This document shows positions 29,118-41,115 of a stretch of 64,000 nucleotides of DNA, in pieces. Under the pieces are notes generated by a model. That model worked only from the letters and a program-made list of their open reading frames with translations, did not search any database and was not told the origin of the DNA. Every line of letters begins with the position of its first letter. Position 1 is the stretch's first letter. The position numbers and the translations under genes were made by a program. The DNA is from Bacillus timonensis (GTDB lineage Bacteria > Bacillota > Bacilli > Bacillales > Bacillaceae_L): contig NZ_HE610988.1 in assembly GCF_000285535.1 (NCBI RefSeq), forward strand, positions 103,737 to 167,736, in the 5' to 3' direction.

Positions 29118-30248
29118 TTATTCTCCCTTAAATGCGCGTTTTACTTTCGAAAAAAAATTATCATGCTGTTCATCTGGAGCTTCATTACCACTGATTTCTG
29201 TAAACTCACGAAGTAATTGCTTTTGTTTTTCTGTTAGTTTTGTTGGGGTGATGACACGTATGCGAATATGTTGATCCCCTTGACCATATCCACGTACATT
29301 CGGCACACCTTTGCCACGCAGACGGAATTTCGTTCCGGTTTGAGTTCCCCCAGGAATTTTAAGTTTCACTTTTCCATGAAGTGTTGGCACTTCAATTTCA
29401 TCACCTAATGCAGCTTGAGCAAAGGTTAATGGCATTTCACAGAAGATATCGTCTCCGTCACGTTCAAAAAATTCATGCGAACGCACATGGAATACAACAT
29501 ATAAATCTCCAGGAGGGCCACCATTAATACCTGGTTCACCTTGACCGGATACACGTAGTTGTTGACCGTCATCGATACCTGCTGGAATCTTCACATGGAT
29601 TTTCTTACGTTTTTTTACCTTACCAGAACCGCCACAAGTTGAACACTTGTCTTTAATATATTTACCGGTTCCACTACAGTGATGACACACTCGTCGATTC
29701 ACGATTCTACCAAATGCAGTATTCTGTTCAACGTTTATTTGACCCGAGCCACCACAGTGTGAACAGTTTTCCGGTGTTGTTCCGGGTTTGGCACCTGAAC
29801 CATGACATGTTGAACATTCTTCTTCTCTCGGAATTTCAATGTCTGTTTCTTTGCCAAATACCGCTTCTTCAAACTGTAAAGTCATTGTGTATTGTAAATC
29901 TGCACCTTGACGCGGTGCATTAGGGTCTCTTCGTCTTGTTCCACCACCAAAGATTGAGCTGAAGATATCTTCGAATCCAAAACCGCCACCAAAATCTGCA
30001 CCTCCACCAAAACCACCAAAACCTTGGTTTGGGTCTGTATGACCGAATTGGTCATAATGGGCACGTTTGTTATCATCTGTTAATGTATCATATGCTTCTG
30101 TAATTTCCTTGAATTTATCAGCAGCATCCGCTTCTTTATTGATATCGGGGTGATATTTTTTCGACAACTTTCGATATGCTTTTTTTATTTCGTCTTTGCT
30201 AGCACTTTTCGAAACCCCGAGTACCTCATAAAAATCTCTTTTACTCAT
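29118..30248 (-). CDS. dnaJ: Co-chaperone DnaJ
   Basis: The 376-residue Hsp40 stimulates DnaK ATPase and delivers unfolded substrates. It has a J domain (about residues 1-70 with the HPD motif in YHPDINK) and a Gly/Phe-rich linker (about 75-105). The zinc-binding region has four CxxCxGxG-type repeats (about 140-215), followed by the C-terminal substrate-binding domains. The start at 30248 has GGGAGTGG just before it. It is the fourth gene of the CIRCE-controlled operon, separated from dnaK by a long spacer. Confidence 0.97.
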   Translation of the reverse strand: MSKRDFYEVLGVSKSASKDEIKKAYRKLSKKYHPDINKEADAADKFKEITEAYDTLTDDNKRAHYDQFGHTDPNQGFGGFGGGADFGGGFGFEDIFSSIFGGGTRRRDPNAPRQGADLQYTMTLQFEEAVFGKETDIEIPREEECSTCHGSGAKPGTTPENCSHCGGSGQINVEQNTAFGRIVNRRVCHHCSGTGKYIKDKCSTCGGSGKVKKRKKIHVKIPAGIDDGQQLRVSGQGEPGINGGPPGDLYVVFHVRSHEFFERDGDDIFCEMPLTFAQAALGDEIEVPTLHGKVKLKIPGGTQTGTKFRLRGKGVPNVRGYGQGDQHIRIRVITPTKLTEKQKQLLREFTEISGNEAPDEQHDNFFSKVKRAFKGE

Positions 30249-30383
30249 TAAATCCACTCCCGCATCATTCACATAAAGAATATTGTATCATTTAATTTTA
30301 TGAAAAGGCAATAACACTTGTTTCTAGCATCAGTGTTCATAATTATCTAAATTTTAAAGACGAGTATGATTAAGACACATTTT

Positions 30384-30461
30384 AAACAAAAAAAGCCAAA
30401 GCCAAGACATGCCTGACTTCGACTTTTCCACAACTATATTTCTTTTAATGGTCTTTGGCTT
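30384..30461 (-). terminator. Partial terminator between dnaK and dnaJ
   Basis: The inverted words AGCCAAAG.CC and GG.CTTTGGCT flank a loop of about 50 nt, and seven T follow on the minus strand. It could lower dnaJ expression relative to dnaK, or serve as an RNA-processing site. Confidence 0.5.
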
Positions 30462-30620
30462 CAGTGCCTAAAAACTCGAAAAACTTCAAATCACCCTACA
30501 AAGGCAAACTACGCCTCATTGTCGGAGTCTCCGCCGCACAGGATGTGCTAGTGCCGACTTCGCCACAGGGCGTAGCGTTTTATTCGGCCAGTTTCTCGTT
30601 TCTGTGCAAGGCACTTACGC
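30461..30620. repeat. Intergenic repeat, family B copy 1
   Basis: The ends AGTGCC and GGCACT are complementary, so the segment can fold back. It contains the words CGCACAGGATGTGCTAGTG and GCCACAGGGCGTAGCGTTTT. These recur with changes at 49790-49890. No open frame is present. It occupies most of the 376-base gap between dnaK and dnaJ. Confidence 0.5.
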
Positions 30621-30624
30621 TTTT

Positions 30625-32478
<1,854 letters not shown>

Positions 32479-32499
32479 TTAATTGAATACAGCTTAAAA

Positions 32500-33096
32500 T
32501 TATCCATTCACCTTCACCATGGAAGGTCGTAATACTCTATCTTTTAGTTTGTAACCTTTTTGAAACTCTTCTAGTACCACATTTGAATCTGCATCAGGCT
32601 CACTTACTTGCATTACTGCTTGGTGCACATTCGGATCAAATTGTGTTCCAACCGCTTCAATCGCTTCTACTCCTTCTTTTTTCAGGGCATCTACAATACT
32701 GCGGTATACCATTTCAACACCTTGCATAATTGATTTTGCTTGGTCGTTGGTTGCTTCTATTTGAAGTGCTCTCTCAAAGTTATCAAGAGCAGGTAATAAA
32801 TCAGTTACTAGACTTTGAGCTCTATATGTAGCAGCTGTTTCTTGATCTAAGCGAGCACGTCTTTTAAAGTTATCAAAATCGGCAATTTGTCGCAAAATGC
32901 GATTCTCTGCCTCCTCAAGCTTAGCTTCAAGTTCTGCAATTTTTTCATTGGCTTTCGAAAGTTCGGCTTTCTCATCAACTTCTTGTTCTTCTACTAATTC
33001 TGCTTCAGCCTGTTCAATCGTTTCTACCACATCATTATCTACGTTTGCTTCTTCTACCTCAATTTCTTCTTTTACAACTTTATTCTCGTTAGCCAA
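32500..33096 (-). CDS. grpE: Nucleotide exchange factor GrpE
   Basis: The 198-residue GrpE releases ADP from DnaK and acts as a thermosensor of the chaperone system. A long, very acidic N-terminal tail (to about residue 60) leads into a coiled coil and then the beta domain ([11 protein letters not shown]). A GTG at 33105 overlaps the GGGAGGTG ribosome binding site and is an unlikely start. The TTG at 33096 lies 8 bases after GGAGG and was chosen. It is the second gene of the hrcA operon. Confidence 0.96.
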   Translation of the reverse strand: MANENKVVKEEIEVEEANVDNDVVETIEQAEAELVEEQEVDEKAELSKANEKIAELEAKLEEAENRILRQIADFDNFKRRARLDQETAATYRAQSLVTDLLPALDNFERALQIEATNDQAKSIMQGVEMVYRSIVDALKKEGVEAIEAVGTQFDPNVHQAVMQVSEPDADSNVVLEEFQKGYKLKDRVLRPSMVKVNG

Positions 33097-33187
33097 TACA
33101 CTCACCTCCCTTAAAGTGAAGTCACTTTTATCATATTATCCAGTTTATTTAGTAGAGGATTACACCCTCTACTAAATATAGCCACTG

Positions 33188-34219
33188 CTATTCATTTTGA
33201 TACAGCTTTGTGAGGACCGTTGAAAAATCCTGGCTGATATGCTGTAACAATGAAATAACTCGAGAATACTCCATTCTTGTCGGGCCTAAAATTGCGATCG
33301 ACCCTAGATGTTCATTACCAACGGAATATGTTGCAGTTATTAAGCTGCAATCATTCATCGCAATATTGTTGTTCTCGTGACCAATTTTAATATCAATCCC
33401 CGCTTTATCGGTTCGTAACAGTCTAGAAAATTCGTTCTCTTTTTCAATCATGGTTAATAAAGAACGAACTTTTCCAATGTCATGAAACTCTGGTTGACTT
33501 AACATATTTGTTTTTCCACCAATAAACACCTTTTCTTCTGTAGGAAGTGTTAGTGTTTTATCCAAAACATTAAGAACCATATCATAGTTACGAATATTAG
33601 CTTTTAAAAGGGAAGCGACCTCTTTATAAATCTTGTTTTTCAGACTTGTCAAAGGAACACCCACAAGGCGCTCATTTAGAATATTAACCATTTTTTCGAT
33701 ATCGCTTGGGTCGATGGACTCAGGAAATGAAATAGTCCGATTTTCTACATGTCCATTATCCGTAACAATAATGGCAACAGCTGTTTCATTATTAATCGGA
33801 ACAATTTGTAGCTTTTTCACTTTGTTCTCTTTAAACGCCGGACCTAAAACGATTGAAGTATAGTTTGTTAAATCTGATAAGATTTGTGCAGACTTTTGAA
33901 CAATTTTTTCGAGTTCGTAAATTTTCTCTGCAAAAATCGATTTTAACTCCTGCTTTTCCTTTAGGGATAAACGGCCCGGAGATAATAAATGATCCACATA
34001 GTATCGGTAACCTTGTTCGGACGGAACTCTACCAGATGAACTGTGCGTTTTCTCAATAAATCCTAGTTCTTCTAGATCTGCCATTTCATTGCGAATAGTT
34101 GCTGAGCTAAACACAATCCCTTCCTTTTTCGACAATGTTCTTGACCCTACTGGTTGAGCAGATCTAATAAAGTCATCAATAATAACTTGAAGAATCAATA
34201 ATTGACGATCTGTTAGCAA
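33188..34219 (-). CDS. hrcA: Heat-inducible transcription repressor HrcA
   Basis: The 343-residue repressor binds CIRCE operators and controls class I heat-shock genes; its activity depends on GroEL. An N-terminal winged helix-turn-helix (about residues 1-75, with [18 protein letters not shown]) precedes a GAF-like domain and an inserted dimerising domain. The sequence and length match Bacillus HrcA. It is the first gene of its operon and lies 16 bases downstream of a perfect CIRCE, so it should repress itself along with grpE, dnaK and dnaJ. Confidence 0.98.
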   Translation of the reverse strand: MLTDRQLLILQVIIDDFIRSAQPVGSRTLSKKEGIVFSSATIRNEMADLEELGFIEKTHSSSGRVPSEQGYRYYVDHLLSPGRLSLKEKQELKSIFAEKIYELEKIVQKSAQILSDLTNYTSIVLGPAFKENKVKKLQIVPINNETAVAIIVTDNGHVENRTISFPESIDPSDIEKMVNILNERLVGVPLTSLKNKIYKEVASLLKANIRNYDMVLNVLDKTLTLPTEEKVFIGGKTNMLSQPEFHDIGKVRSLLTMIEKENEFSRLLRTDKAGIDIKIGHENNNIAMNDCSLITATYSVGNEHLGSIAILGPTRMEYSRVISLLQHISQDFSTVLTKLYQNE

Positions 34220-34234
34220 GGAACATCACCTCTG

Positions 34235-34261
34235 TTAGCACTCATTTATTGCGAGTGCTAA
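34235..34261. promoter_or_regulatory. CIRCE operator (HrcA binding site)
   Basis: The perfect inverted repeat TTAGCACTC-N9-GAGTGCTAA lies between the hrcA promoter and its start codon. Both arms match the known consensus in all nine positions. Confidence 0.98.
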
Positions 34262-34271
34262 TTCTATAATT

Positions 34272-34300
34272 AAATTACCAAATACGACTGCCATTGTCAA
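34272..34300 (-). promoter_or_regulatory. Sigma-A promoter of the hrcA operon
   Basis: On the minus strand, a perfect TTGACA (34295-34300) and TAATTT (34272-34277) are separated by 17 bases. Transcription would start at about the outer edge of the CIRCE element, as is usual for class I heat-shock genes. Confidence 0.75.
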
Positions 34301-34320
34301 CGATTTAAACCTCTAAACTT

Positions 34321-35457
34321 TTATAGCAAAAACGCTTGGAAAACCTCATTTCCAAGAAATTTCCCATTGTGTGTTAAGCGAATAAAATCATCTTTTTCCT
34401 CTAGCAACCCTTTTTCTTTTTGTTCTTTAATTTGGTCTGCAAATACATCAAAAATACTTACTGAAAACTTTTCTAAAAAATGCGAAATAGAAACTCCCTT
34501 TGTTTTACGTAATCCTAAAAAAAGCTCTTCTTCCATTTTTTCTTGTAACGTGACCGGATGTGTTTCAACGTATGGAAAACCATGCTCGTCAATAGCGGAC
34601 ATATATTTTTTGATTGGTCCTGCATTTGATATTCGTTTTCCGTTCACATAGCTGTGGGCACCTGCACCGATTCCATAGTATTCTTCATTATTCCAATACG
34701 TGAGATTATGACGGCTTTCGTAATTTTGTTTTGAAAAATTGCTGATTTCATATTGTGCAAAACCATGTTTGTCCATTTCCACCATTAATAATTCATACAT
34801 TTGAGCTTCATTTTCTTGGCTAGGGAGATGCAATTTTCCTTTTCGCATTAAATTATAAAATACTGTTTTTGGTTCAATAATGAGGGAGTATGCCGAAACA
34901 TGTTCTACTTCGAGTGAAAAGGCTAAATCAAGTGATTCTTGAAAACTTTCAATTGATTGATGCGGAAGAGCATACATTAAGTCAATGCTTATGTTTTTAA
35001 AACCAACATGCTTTGCCAATTCAATTGAATGAAAAACGTCTTCACGGCGATGTGTTCTACCAATCGCTTTGAGGAGTTCATCATCAAATGTTTGTACACC
35101 GAAACTAATGCGATTGACACCAGAGTCTAGCAATAGCTGTAATTTATCCTCGGTTAGATCCCCTGGATTTGCTTCAAAGGTAAATTCCATATCACTGTTT
35201 CTCGGCTTTAGATATTTATTAATACTATTTAAGAAATATTCTAATTGGGTCACGGAAAGGACAGTAGGTGTTCCCCCACCAACAAATATGGAGTTGAAAG
35301 GTAAAGGTGGATAAGCTTCAATTGTATTTTTCATTTCAATATCCATATATTGAAGATATTCATCTACAGGTTGTCCTTTTAGAAATACTTTATTAAAGTC
35401 ACAATAGTGACAAATTTGTTCACAAAAAGGGATGTGAAGGTATGCTGCTTGTACCAA
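34321..35457 (-). CDS. hemW: Heme chaperone HemW (radical SAM, HemN-like)
   Basis: The 378-residue radical-SAM protein is often labelled oxygen-independent coproporphyrinogen oxidase, but HemW proteins bind and deliver heme instead. The cluster motif CEQICHYCDF near the N-terminus has the CxxxCxxC spacing. A GGGTPT motif and a HemN-type C-terminal domain follow. A longer frame starts at 35529 inside the lepA terminator. The TTG at 35457 gives the family N-terminus (AAYLHIPFC) with GAAGTGAT upstream and was chosen. It lies between lepA and hrcA. Confidence 0.93.
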   Translation of the reverse strand: MVQAAYLHIPFCEQICHYCDFNKVFLKGQPVDEYLQYMDIEMKNTIEAYPPLPFNSIFVGGGTPTVLSVTQLEYFLNSINKYLKPRNSDMEFTFEANPGDLTEDKLQLLLDSGVNRISFGVQTFDDELLKAIGRTHRREDVFHSIELAKHVGFKNISIDLMYALPHQSIESFQESLDLAFSLEVEHVSAYSLIIEPKTVFYNLMRKGKLHLPSQENEAQMYELLMVEMDKHGFAQYEISNFSKQNYESRHNLTYWNNEEYYGIGAGAHSYVNGKRISNAGPIKKYMSAIDEHGFPYVETHPVTLQEKMEEELFLGLRKTKGVSISHFLEKFSVSIFDVFADQIKEQKEKGLLEEKDDFIRLTHNGKFLGNEVFQAFLL

Positions 35458-35495
35458 GTAATCACTTCTTTCTATTTTGAACACGTAATTATAGC

Positions 35496-35521
35496 TAAAA
35501 AACCGCAGAGAATTCTGCGGT
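35496..35521 (-). terminator. Terminator between lepA and hemW
   Basis: A perfect palindrome (ACCGCAGA/TCTGCGGT) is followed by six T on the minus strand. It lies 10 bases past the lepA stop and about 40 bases before the hemW start. Confidence 0.8.
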
Positions 35522-35530
35522 ATTTCCACA

Positions 35531-37354
35531 TTATTTTTCGTCCATTTTCAATACTGCCATGAATGCTTCTTGAGGTACTTCGACTGAACCGACTTGTTTC
35601 ATTCGTTTCTTACCTTCTTTTTGTTTTTCAAGAAGCTTACGTTTACGTGAAATGTCCCCACCGTAACATTTTGCTAATACGTTTTTACGGATCGCCTTAA
35701 TCGTTGAACGTGCGATAATTTTTTGGCCAATTGCTGCTTGAACTGGAACCTCAAATTGTTGTCTCGGTATTAACTCCTTCAGTTTCTCTACGATAATTTT
35801 TCCACGTTCATATGCTGTGTCTTTATGAACGATGAACGAAAGCGCATCTACTTTTTCAGCATTTAATAAAATATCCATTTTTACAAGCTTAGATGGCTTA
35901 TAACCAATTAACTCATAGTCAAATGAAGCGTAGCCCTTTGTACTTGATTTTAATTGATCAAAGAAATCATAGACGATTTCAGCAAGTGGAATTTCATAAA
36001 TAATGCTTACTCGCTTTTCATCAAGATATTGCATATCAATAAAAATACCACGTTTACCTTGGCATAGCTCCATTACAGCACCAACATAATCATTTGGAAC
36101 CATCATTGTCGCTTTTACATAAGGCTCTTCAATTCTATCGATTTTTTGTGGGTCTGGCATATCGGATGGATTATCAATTTTCAAATCTGTTCCATCTGTT
36201 AGGAATACATTATAAATAACGCTCGGCGCTGTTGTAATCAAATCGATTTTAAATTCTCTCTCGATTCTCTCTTGGATAATTTCCATATGCAATAGTCCTA
36301 AGAATCCACAACGGAAACCAAATCCTAGTGCCTGTGATGTTTCCGGTTCAAATTGAAGGGCAGCATCGTTTAATTCAAGTTTCTCCAACGCTTCACGCAA
36401 GTCATTGTATTTGGCTGTATCGATTGGATACAATCCACAGTACACCATTGGATTTAGGCGTCGATAACCTGGTAGAGGCGTGGTTACACCATTTTTAGCA
36501 TTTGTGATGGTATCACCAACACGTGTATCGCCAACATGCTTGATTGAAGCTGTTAAGAATCCAACATCTCCAACCGATAGTTCTTCCTGCAATGTTGCAC
36601 GAGGTGTAAACACTCCTGCTTCGATAACCTCAAACTCTTTACCAGTTGCCATCATTTTAATTTTGTCTCCAGGTTTAACAGTACCTTGGACGATTCGGAT
36701 ATAAGCAACAACGCCACGGTATGGATCATATACAGAGTCAAAAATTAGTGCCTGTAATGGAGCTTCCGGATCACCCTGTGGCGGAGGAACCTTTTCAACT
36801 ACCTGCTCTAAAATATCTTCTATTCCAATTCCTGCTTTGGCAGATGCAAGAACTGCTTCAGAGGCGTCCAGTCCAATCACATCTTCTATTTCTTGTCTTA
36901 CACGCTCTGGTTCTGCACTTGGTAAGTCAATTTTATTGATGACTGGTAAAATTTCCAGGTCATTGTCTAATGCAAGGTACACATTTGCGAGAGTTTGGGC
37001 TTCAATACCTTGTGCCGCATCGACAACAAGCACTGCACCTTCACATGCCGCTAAACTACGCGAAACTTCATATGTAAAGTCAACATGTCCCGGGGTGTCG
37101 ATGAGGTGGAAAATATACTCTTCTCCGTCTTTCGCTTTGTATTTCAATTGTACTGCATTTAATTTAATTGTAATCCCACGTTCTCTTTCTAGGTCCATTG
37201 AGTCTAGCAATTGCTCTTTCATTTCACGATGGGTTAACGCATTTGTTTTTTCAAGAATACGGTCAGCTAATGTTGATTTACCATGGTCGATATGAGCAAT
37301 AATTGAAAAATTTCGGATTCTAGATTGTCTATTACGTCTCTCTTCTTGGTTCAT
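35531..37354 (-). CDS. lepA: Translation elongation factor 4 (LepA)
   Basis: The 607-residue translational GTPase is thought to aid ribosome back-translocation or initiation under stress. G motifs [17 protein letters not shown] and NKIDLP are intact. EF-G-like domains II, III and V follow, and the C-terminal LepA-specific domain ends with [16 protein letters not shown]. Length and sequence are typical. AGGAGG precedes the ATG. In this genome a large intergenic repeat separates it from yqxA upstream. Confidence 0.98.
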   Translation of the reverse strand: MNQEERRNRQSRIRNFSIIAHIDHGKSTLADRILEKTNALTHREMKEQLLDSMDLERERGITIKLNAVQLKYKAKDGEEYIFHLIDTPGHVDFTYEVSRSLAACEGAVLVVDAAQGIEAQTLANVYLALDNDLEILPVINKIDLPSAEPERVRQEIEDVIGLDASEAVLASAKAGIGIEDILEQVVEKVPPPQGDPEAPLQALIFDSVYDPYRGVVAYIRIVQGTVKPGDKIKMMATGKEFEVIEAGVFTPRATLQEELSVGDVGFLTASIKHVGDTRVGDTITNAKNGVTTPLPGYRRLNPMVYCGLYPIDTAKYNDLREALEKLELNDAALQFEPETSQALGFGFRCGFLGLLHMEIIQERIEREFKIDLITTAPSVIYNVFLTDGTDLKIDNPSDMPDPQKIDRIEEPYVKATMMVPNDYVGAVMELCQGKRGIFIDMQYLDEKRVSIIYEIPLAEIVYDFFDQLKSSTKGYASFDYELIGYKPSKLVKMDILLNAEKVDALSFIVHKDTAYERGKIIVEKLKELIPRQQFEVPVQAAIGQKIIARSTIKAIRKNVLAKCYGGDISRKRKLLEKQKEGKKRMKQVGSVEVPQEAFMAVLKMDEK

Positions 37355-37372
37355 TAAAAATCCTCCTGATAC

Positions 37373-37606
37373 GAAAAGCGCAAGCGCCTAATAAGCGTTC
37401 GTCTACTAAGTGCTGCCACGTCCTGTGGCAAACGTAGACGTCAGCACTTCCTGTGCAAGTCCGTCAAGCGCTCAGAACCCTGTCGAGGAGGCTCAAAAAT
37501 AAGCAAAGCTTATTTTCTGCGAGGTTATCCTCACGAAGCTTTCCTGATTGTTACCGCCGCAGGTGGGGTGAAGCGACCTCGAGGGGCCAGGCGCTGGAGC
37601 TGGACA
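37373..37606. repeat. Intergenic fold-back repeat, family A copy 2
   Basis: The longest copy, about 230 bases. The outer words AGCGCCT and AGGCGCT pair, and an inner pair AAGTGCTG/CAGCACTT forms a second hairpin. It ends with GACCTCGAGGGGC-AGGCGCTGGAGCTGGACA, shared with copy 1. No open frame is present. It fills the spacer upstream of lepA; about 115 further A/T-rich bases carry no feature. Confidence 0.7.
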
Positions 37607-37721
37607 ATATAATTTAATTATAGCTTTCCAGTCTGAATAAAAAATTATAAAACTACACTAGATTAGATTATACAGAAGTCTTTTGTCACATTCAATTACG
37701 AAAAATTTGAAAGAGTAGATG

Positions 37722-37760
37722 CAAAAAAAATAGAGCCTGCCATTTACGATAGCAAACTCT
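37722..37760 (-). terminator. Probable terminator downstream of yqxA
   Basis: An imperfect 9-bp stem (AGAGTTTGC/GCAGGCTCT) with an 11-nt loop is followed by A and eight T on the minus strand. It overlaps nothing and lies just past the yqxA stop. Confidence 0.55.
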
Positions 37761-37766
37761 TCCCTT

Positions 37767-38120
37767 TTACAGTTTATCAAGTAAACTCCCTATTCCATTT
37801 CCAATGGAATTCATGACTTTTTCAAATAACGCACTAATCCCATTACCAAGCTTTTCTCCAATGCTTGAAAAAAGATTAAACGCTTCAACGTTTTCTAATT
37901 GTTTTTGCTTTTCTTCTAAATCATGACTCGTTACTTTTCTTCCTAAAACGGATGCTTCAACTTCTCCTTGATTGTCCGTAATATGAAAGGCACCTTGAAG
38001 AGAAGGGTCATTGTAGCCCCTCATCTTCTTCATCCCTTCATTTGCTTGTTGCATCCCAATCAACACACCTAGAAGAAGTACAGTCACTATTAAAAAACAT
38101 TTCATCATAAATTTTACCAT
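37767..38120 (-). CDS. yqxA: YqxA-family protein
   Basis: The 117-residue protein has an N-terminal membrane span (about residues 5-23) and a soluble part. Two Gly/Ile-rich amphipathic stretches near the end (KLGNGISALFEKVMNSIGNG) suggest membrane contact. It corresponds to B. subtilis YqxA (DUF3679 type), whose function is unknown to me. It directly follows spoIIP by about 18 bases, the same order as in B. subtilis, and may share its mother-cell expression. Confidence 0.85.
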   Translation of the reverse strand: MVKFMMKCFLIVTVLLLGVLIGMQQANEGMKKMRGYNDPSLQGAFHITDNQGEVEASVLGRKVTSHDLEEKQKQLENVEAFNLFSSIGEKLGNGISALFEKVMNSIGNGIGSLLDKL

Positions 38121-38138
38121 TGGAATACTCCCTCTTAC

Positions 38139-39335
38139 CTATTCTTTCTTTGTATCATCCGCATTTACTTTCTCAGCCTGCCAATAGTATTCTGCGAGGG
38201 CATCAGCAACAGCAGCTGCTGTTCGACGGAGTTCTTCAAAGTTATTATCAACACCACCAAATTCAATTAACATGGCATTTTCGGATTTATCCTGGTTATA
38301 CACACCATTATTACCTTTTCCACCTTGGTCTATTACACCCCTACTTAAACCAGGGTATTTTTCTTGTAACTTTTCATGCAATTTTTTCGCCATGGCAAAG
38401 TTTTTTTCAAACTGAGGATTCTCGGTACCTACAATAAATGCGATTTTTGCATAAGACTTTCCATTTATTGTAGTTGTTGTTTTATCTTTACGATGAGCAT
38501 CCCGATGAATATCAATAAAATAAGATAAATCATGATTACTAGCCATCGCACTTGTTACAATTTCACCTGATCCTTTATAGGCTGTATAATAATTGTAGCC
38601 TTTTTGCTTTAAATATCGATTCATATTTGTTTTATCTAAGTCAGTACCTATACCTCTTGCCTCTAATTCTTGTTTAAGCATTTCCCCCACTTTTGTAACA
38701 TTTACATCCGGATGGGTTGCATTATTTGGATTCTGTGTATCTACTCCTTTTAAATGTGGAAAATAAGCTTCCCATGAGTGTGTATGGTAAATATAGGCGA
38801 CTTTTTTATCACCGGTTGTCATCGTTGGTGGTGGCACAGGTTTAGTTGGTTTTTCAGCCTGTTCAACATTTTGAGTGGCTATTTGTCTTTCGTCTAATAA
38901 AACATCCAAAGGCGGTGGCGATTCAATTGGCATATTCGTATAGTTCGTTCCTTCACCCGCTACTAGAATCTTGCCATCGAATATCGAGAACCCTGGAAGT
39001 TCTCTCCCTAAAAAGCTTCGTGGGTCATCCAATGATAGGTTTGTGGCTACTTTAAAAACAGCTCCTAAATAGTCGGGTTTCGTTGTAGATTCAGGTAAGC
39101 CCTGAACAAAATAATGGTTTTCATACCCCAATAAATGAACAAGTGCTTCTCCCGATAGATTTGTTGCTACATTACTAATGGAAGAAGAACTTATTCTATA
39201 CTCTGGTTTAAGAGAGACAATCGCTCCCGTAATTGTAAATAATAAAATAAAACTAAAAATGAGGAATAGAATCCCTTTTACAATGCTTGTACCTTGAATT
39301 GAGATCATCATTCCTTGAGTCCGGAAACTCTTCAT
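38139..39335 (-). CDS. spoIIP: Stage II sporulation protein P (peptidoglycan hydrolase)
   Basis: The 398-residue amidase/endopeptidase degrades septal peptidoglycan together with SpoIID and SpoIIM during engulfment. One N-terminal membrane anchor (about residues 18-45) is followed by a linker and the catalytic domain. Conserved histidine and acidic motifs are YIYHTHSWE, FIDIHRDAH and AMLIEFGGVDN, all consistent with a zinc amidase. It lies between gpr and yqxA as in B. subtilis. The start has AGGAGGTAG upstream. Confidence 0.95.
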   Translation of the reverse strand: MKSFRTQGMMISIQGTSIVKGILFLIFSFILLFTITGAIVSLKPEYRISSSSISNVATNLSGEALVHLLGYENHYFVQGLPESTTKPDYLGAVFKVATNLSLDDPRSFLGRELPGFSIFDGKILVAGEGTNYTNMPIESPPPLDVLLDERQIATQNVEQAEKPTKPVPPPTMTTGDKKVAYIYHTHSWEAYFPHLKGVDTQNPNNATHPDVNVTKVGEMLKQELEARGIGTDLDKTNMNRYLKQKGYNYYTAYKGSGEIVTSAMASNHDLSYFIDIHRDAHRKDKTTTTINGKSYAKIAFIVGTENPQFEKNFAMAKKLHEKLQEKYPGLSRGVIDQGGKGNNGVYNQDKSENAMLIEFGGVDNNFEELRRTAAAVADALAEYYWQAEKVNADDTKKE

Positions 39336-39422
39336 ATTCTACCTCCTCAATGTTTGTCTATCATATTGATATGTACAAAAATGAGTTAGTAGAACTTATT
39401 TAATAGATTTCCTTCTCTTTTT

Positions 39423-40565
39423 TTAATGAGTGTAAGAACCTGAATTATCTTGGGCAATTTCACCGTGTAGTGCTGTATTAAGACCTCCGGCTATTACATT
39501 CGCCATGTCTTCGATAAAAACATCAACTTCTTTTGGAGTAACCATTAAGTTATGGCCAAGAGGTGCTAAAACTTCATGAATTAACTTCCTCTTTTCATCC
39601 TCAGGTAAGGTACCGACTATTCCTAAAAATGTATTTCTTTCTTTCTCACCAGGTAAGTCATCATCTGTTAAAACTTTCTTTTCCCCAAAGCTCATCCCTG
39701 CAGGCACTAAAGCACGTGAAGGCTTATCTCCTTCCTTAAGCTCTCTACCAAAATGTTTTAAGATAAAGTCAAATGCATCACTTGTAATAGAAACTGCATC
39801 TACTACCGTTGGGATCCCAATTGCAATTACGGGGATACCCAAAGTATCATGACTGAGTTCCTTTCGTTTATTTCCAACCCCTGAACCAGGATGGATTCCA
39901 GTGTCTGAAATTTGTATCGTTGAATTTACCCGTTCAACCGAACGTGCAGCCAATGCATCGATAGCAATAATAAAATCTGGTTTTGATTTTTCAATAACAC
40001 CATAAATAATGTCACTCGTTTCAATTCCCGTTAATCCCATTACCCCTGGTGCAATTGCACTTACAGAGCGAAATCCTTCCTGAACGTTTTCCGGTTGAAG
40101 TGCAAACAGATGTCTTGTGATCACTAAATTTTCTACAGCAATTGGACCAAGGGCATCAGGTGTAACATTCCAATTCCCTAAGCCTACTACAAGGCAACTT
40201 GCCTCTTTTCCTATATTTAGATTTGATAGAAATTGACTAAACTCTTTTGCAAACACTCCTTGCACTTTTTGTTGGAGCTCCGAATCTTTTTGTCGTATTC
40301 CTTGAACTTCAAGTGTCAAATAGTTACCTTTTTTCTTTCCAATTGCCTTTGCTCCTTCTTCCGTAATTTCAACAGTTGAAATGGTGATTCCATCCTCTTG
40401 TCTTTCCTTTACGATGACACCTTCAATCTCAGAAACAGGTTGTTGACCTTCTGTTAGTGCTTTGTTGCGTTCTTCTACGGCCATAGCACTAGCCTCAAGG
40501 GCTAAGTCAGTACGAATCGAATATTTGGATAAATCTAGTTGTTCTCCCAATCCAATAACCTCCAT
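39423..40565 (-). CDS. gpr: Spore germination protease GPR
   Basis: The 380-residue aspartic-type protease (family A25) starts breakdown of small acid-soluble spore proteins at germination. It is made as a zymogen: the N-terminal stretch ([24 protein letters not shown]) contains the propeptide followed by the mature start region. Conserved blocks [24 protein letters not shown] and [14 protein letters not shown] are intact. It is divergent from rpsT and lies upstream of spoIIP. Confidence 0.97.
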   Translation of the reverse strand: MEVIGLGEQLDLSKYSIRTDLALEASAMAVEERNKALTEGQQPVSEIEGVIVKERQEDGITISTVEITEEGAKAIGKKKGNYLTLEVQGIRQKDSELQQKVQGVFAKEFSQFLSNLNIGKEASCLVVGLGNWNVTPDALGPIAVENLVITRHLFALQPENVQEGFRSVSAIAPGVMGLTGIETSDIIYGVIEKSKPDFIIAIDALAARSVERVNSTIQISDTGIHPGSGVGNKRKELSHDTLGIPVIAIGIPTVVDAVSITSDAFDFILKHFGRELKEGDKPSRALVPAGMSFGEKKVLTDDDLPGEKERNTFLGIVGTLPEDEKRKLIHEVLAPLGHNLMVTPKEVDVFIEDMANVIAGGLNTALHGEIAQDNSGSYTH

Positions 40566-40800
40566 TTTTCAAATAGTATCTATAGCTTTACCCCCAAAAA
40601 TACGCTTCATGCAATTTTTATCATGTAGGAAATAGATTGGTATTGCATTATCACAATCAATTTGATAGAATAACTTTTGTTGTAACATCAGAGTATCAAA
40701 GACTGTATTCTGATCATTAAGCGACGGAAAGTAGATTTCCATTAGGTTCGTAAATGATTGATCGTATAAGATCATCTTGATATTCGCAGGAGGTGAAAGT

Positions 40801-41067
40801 ATGCCAAATATTAAATCAGCTATCAAACGTGTAAAAACAAATGATGAAAACCGTGCTCATAACGCAACTGTTAAGTCTGCAATGCGTACTGCTGTTAAAA
40901 ACTTCGAAGCTTTAGTTGCTAACAACGACGCTGAAAATGCAAAAGCAGCATTCCTTACTGCTTCAAGCAAGCTTGACAAAGCTGCTCGTAAAGGTCTTAT
41001 CCATAAAAATGTTGCTGACCGTCAAAAAGCTCGTCTAGCTAAAAAACTTAACGAAGTTAACGCATAA
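40801..41067 (+). CDS. rpsT: 30S ribosomal protein S20
   Basis: The 88-residue basic helical protein binds 16S rRNA early in 30S assembly. It starts [21 protein letters not shown] and ends [25 protein letters not shown]. The ATG at 40801 sits behind AGGAGGTGAAAGT; an upstream in-frame start would lie within that site. The gene stands alone on the plus strand between holA and gpr. A strong terminator follows. Confidence 0.98.
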   Translation: MPNIKSAIKRVKTNDENRAHNATVKSAMRTAVKNFEALVANNDAENAKAAFLTASSKLDKAARKGLIHKNVADRQKARLAKKLNEVNA

Positions 41068-41085
41068 TACGCCAGACAATAAATA

Positions 41086-41112
41086 AACGACTCGATTTGA
41101 GTCGTTTTTTTT
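41086..41112 (+). terminator. Terminator of rpsT
   Basis: A 7-bp stem (ACGACTC/GAGTCGT) with a 5-nt loop is followed by eight T. It is also positioned just past the holA stop on the opposite strand. Confidence 0.85.
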
Positions 41113-41115
41113 ATA

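Noticed and set aside
40569-40826. An 85-codon minus-strand frame between gpr and rpsT
   Set aside because: It begins inside rpsT in antisense, has no ribosome binding site at any of its ATG codons, and I recognise no family.
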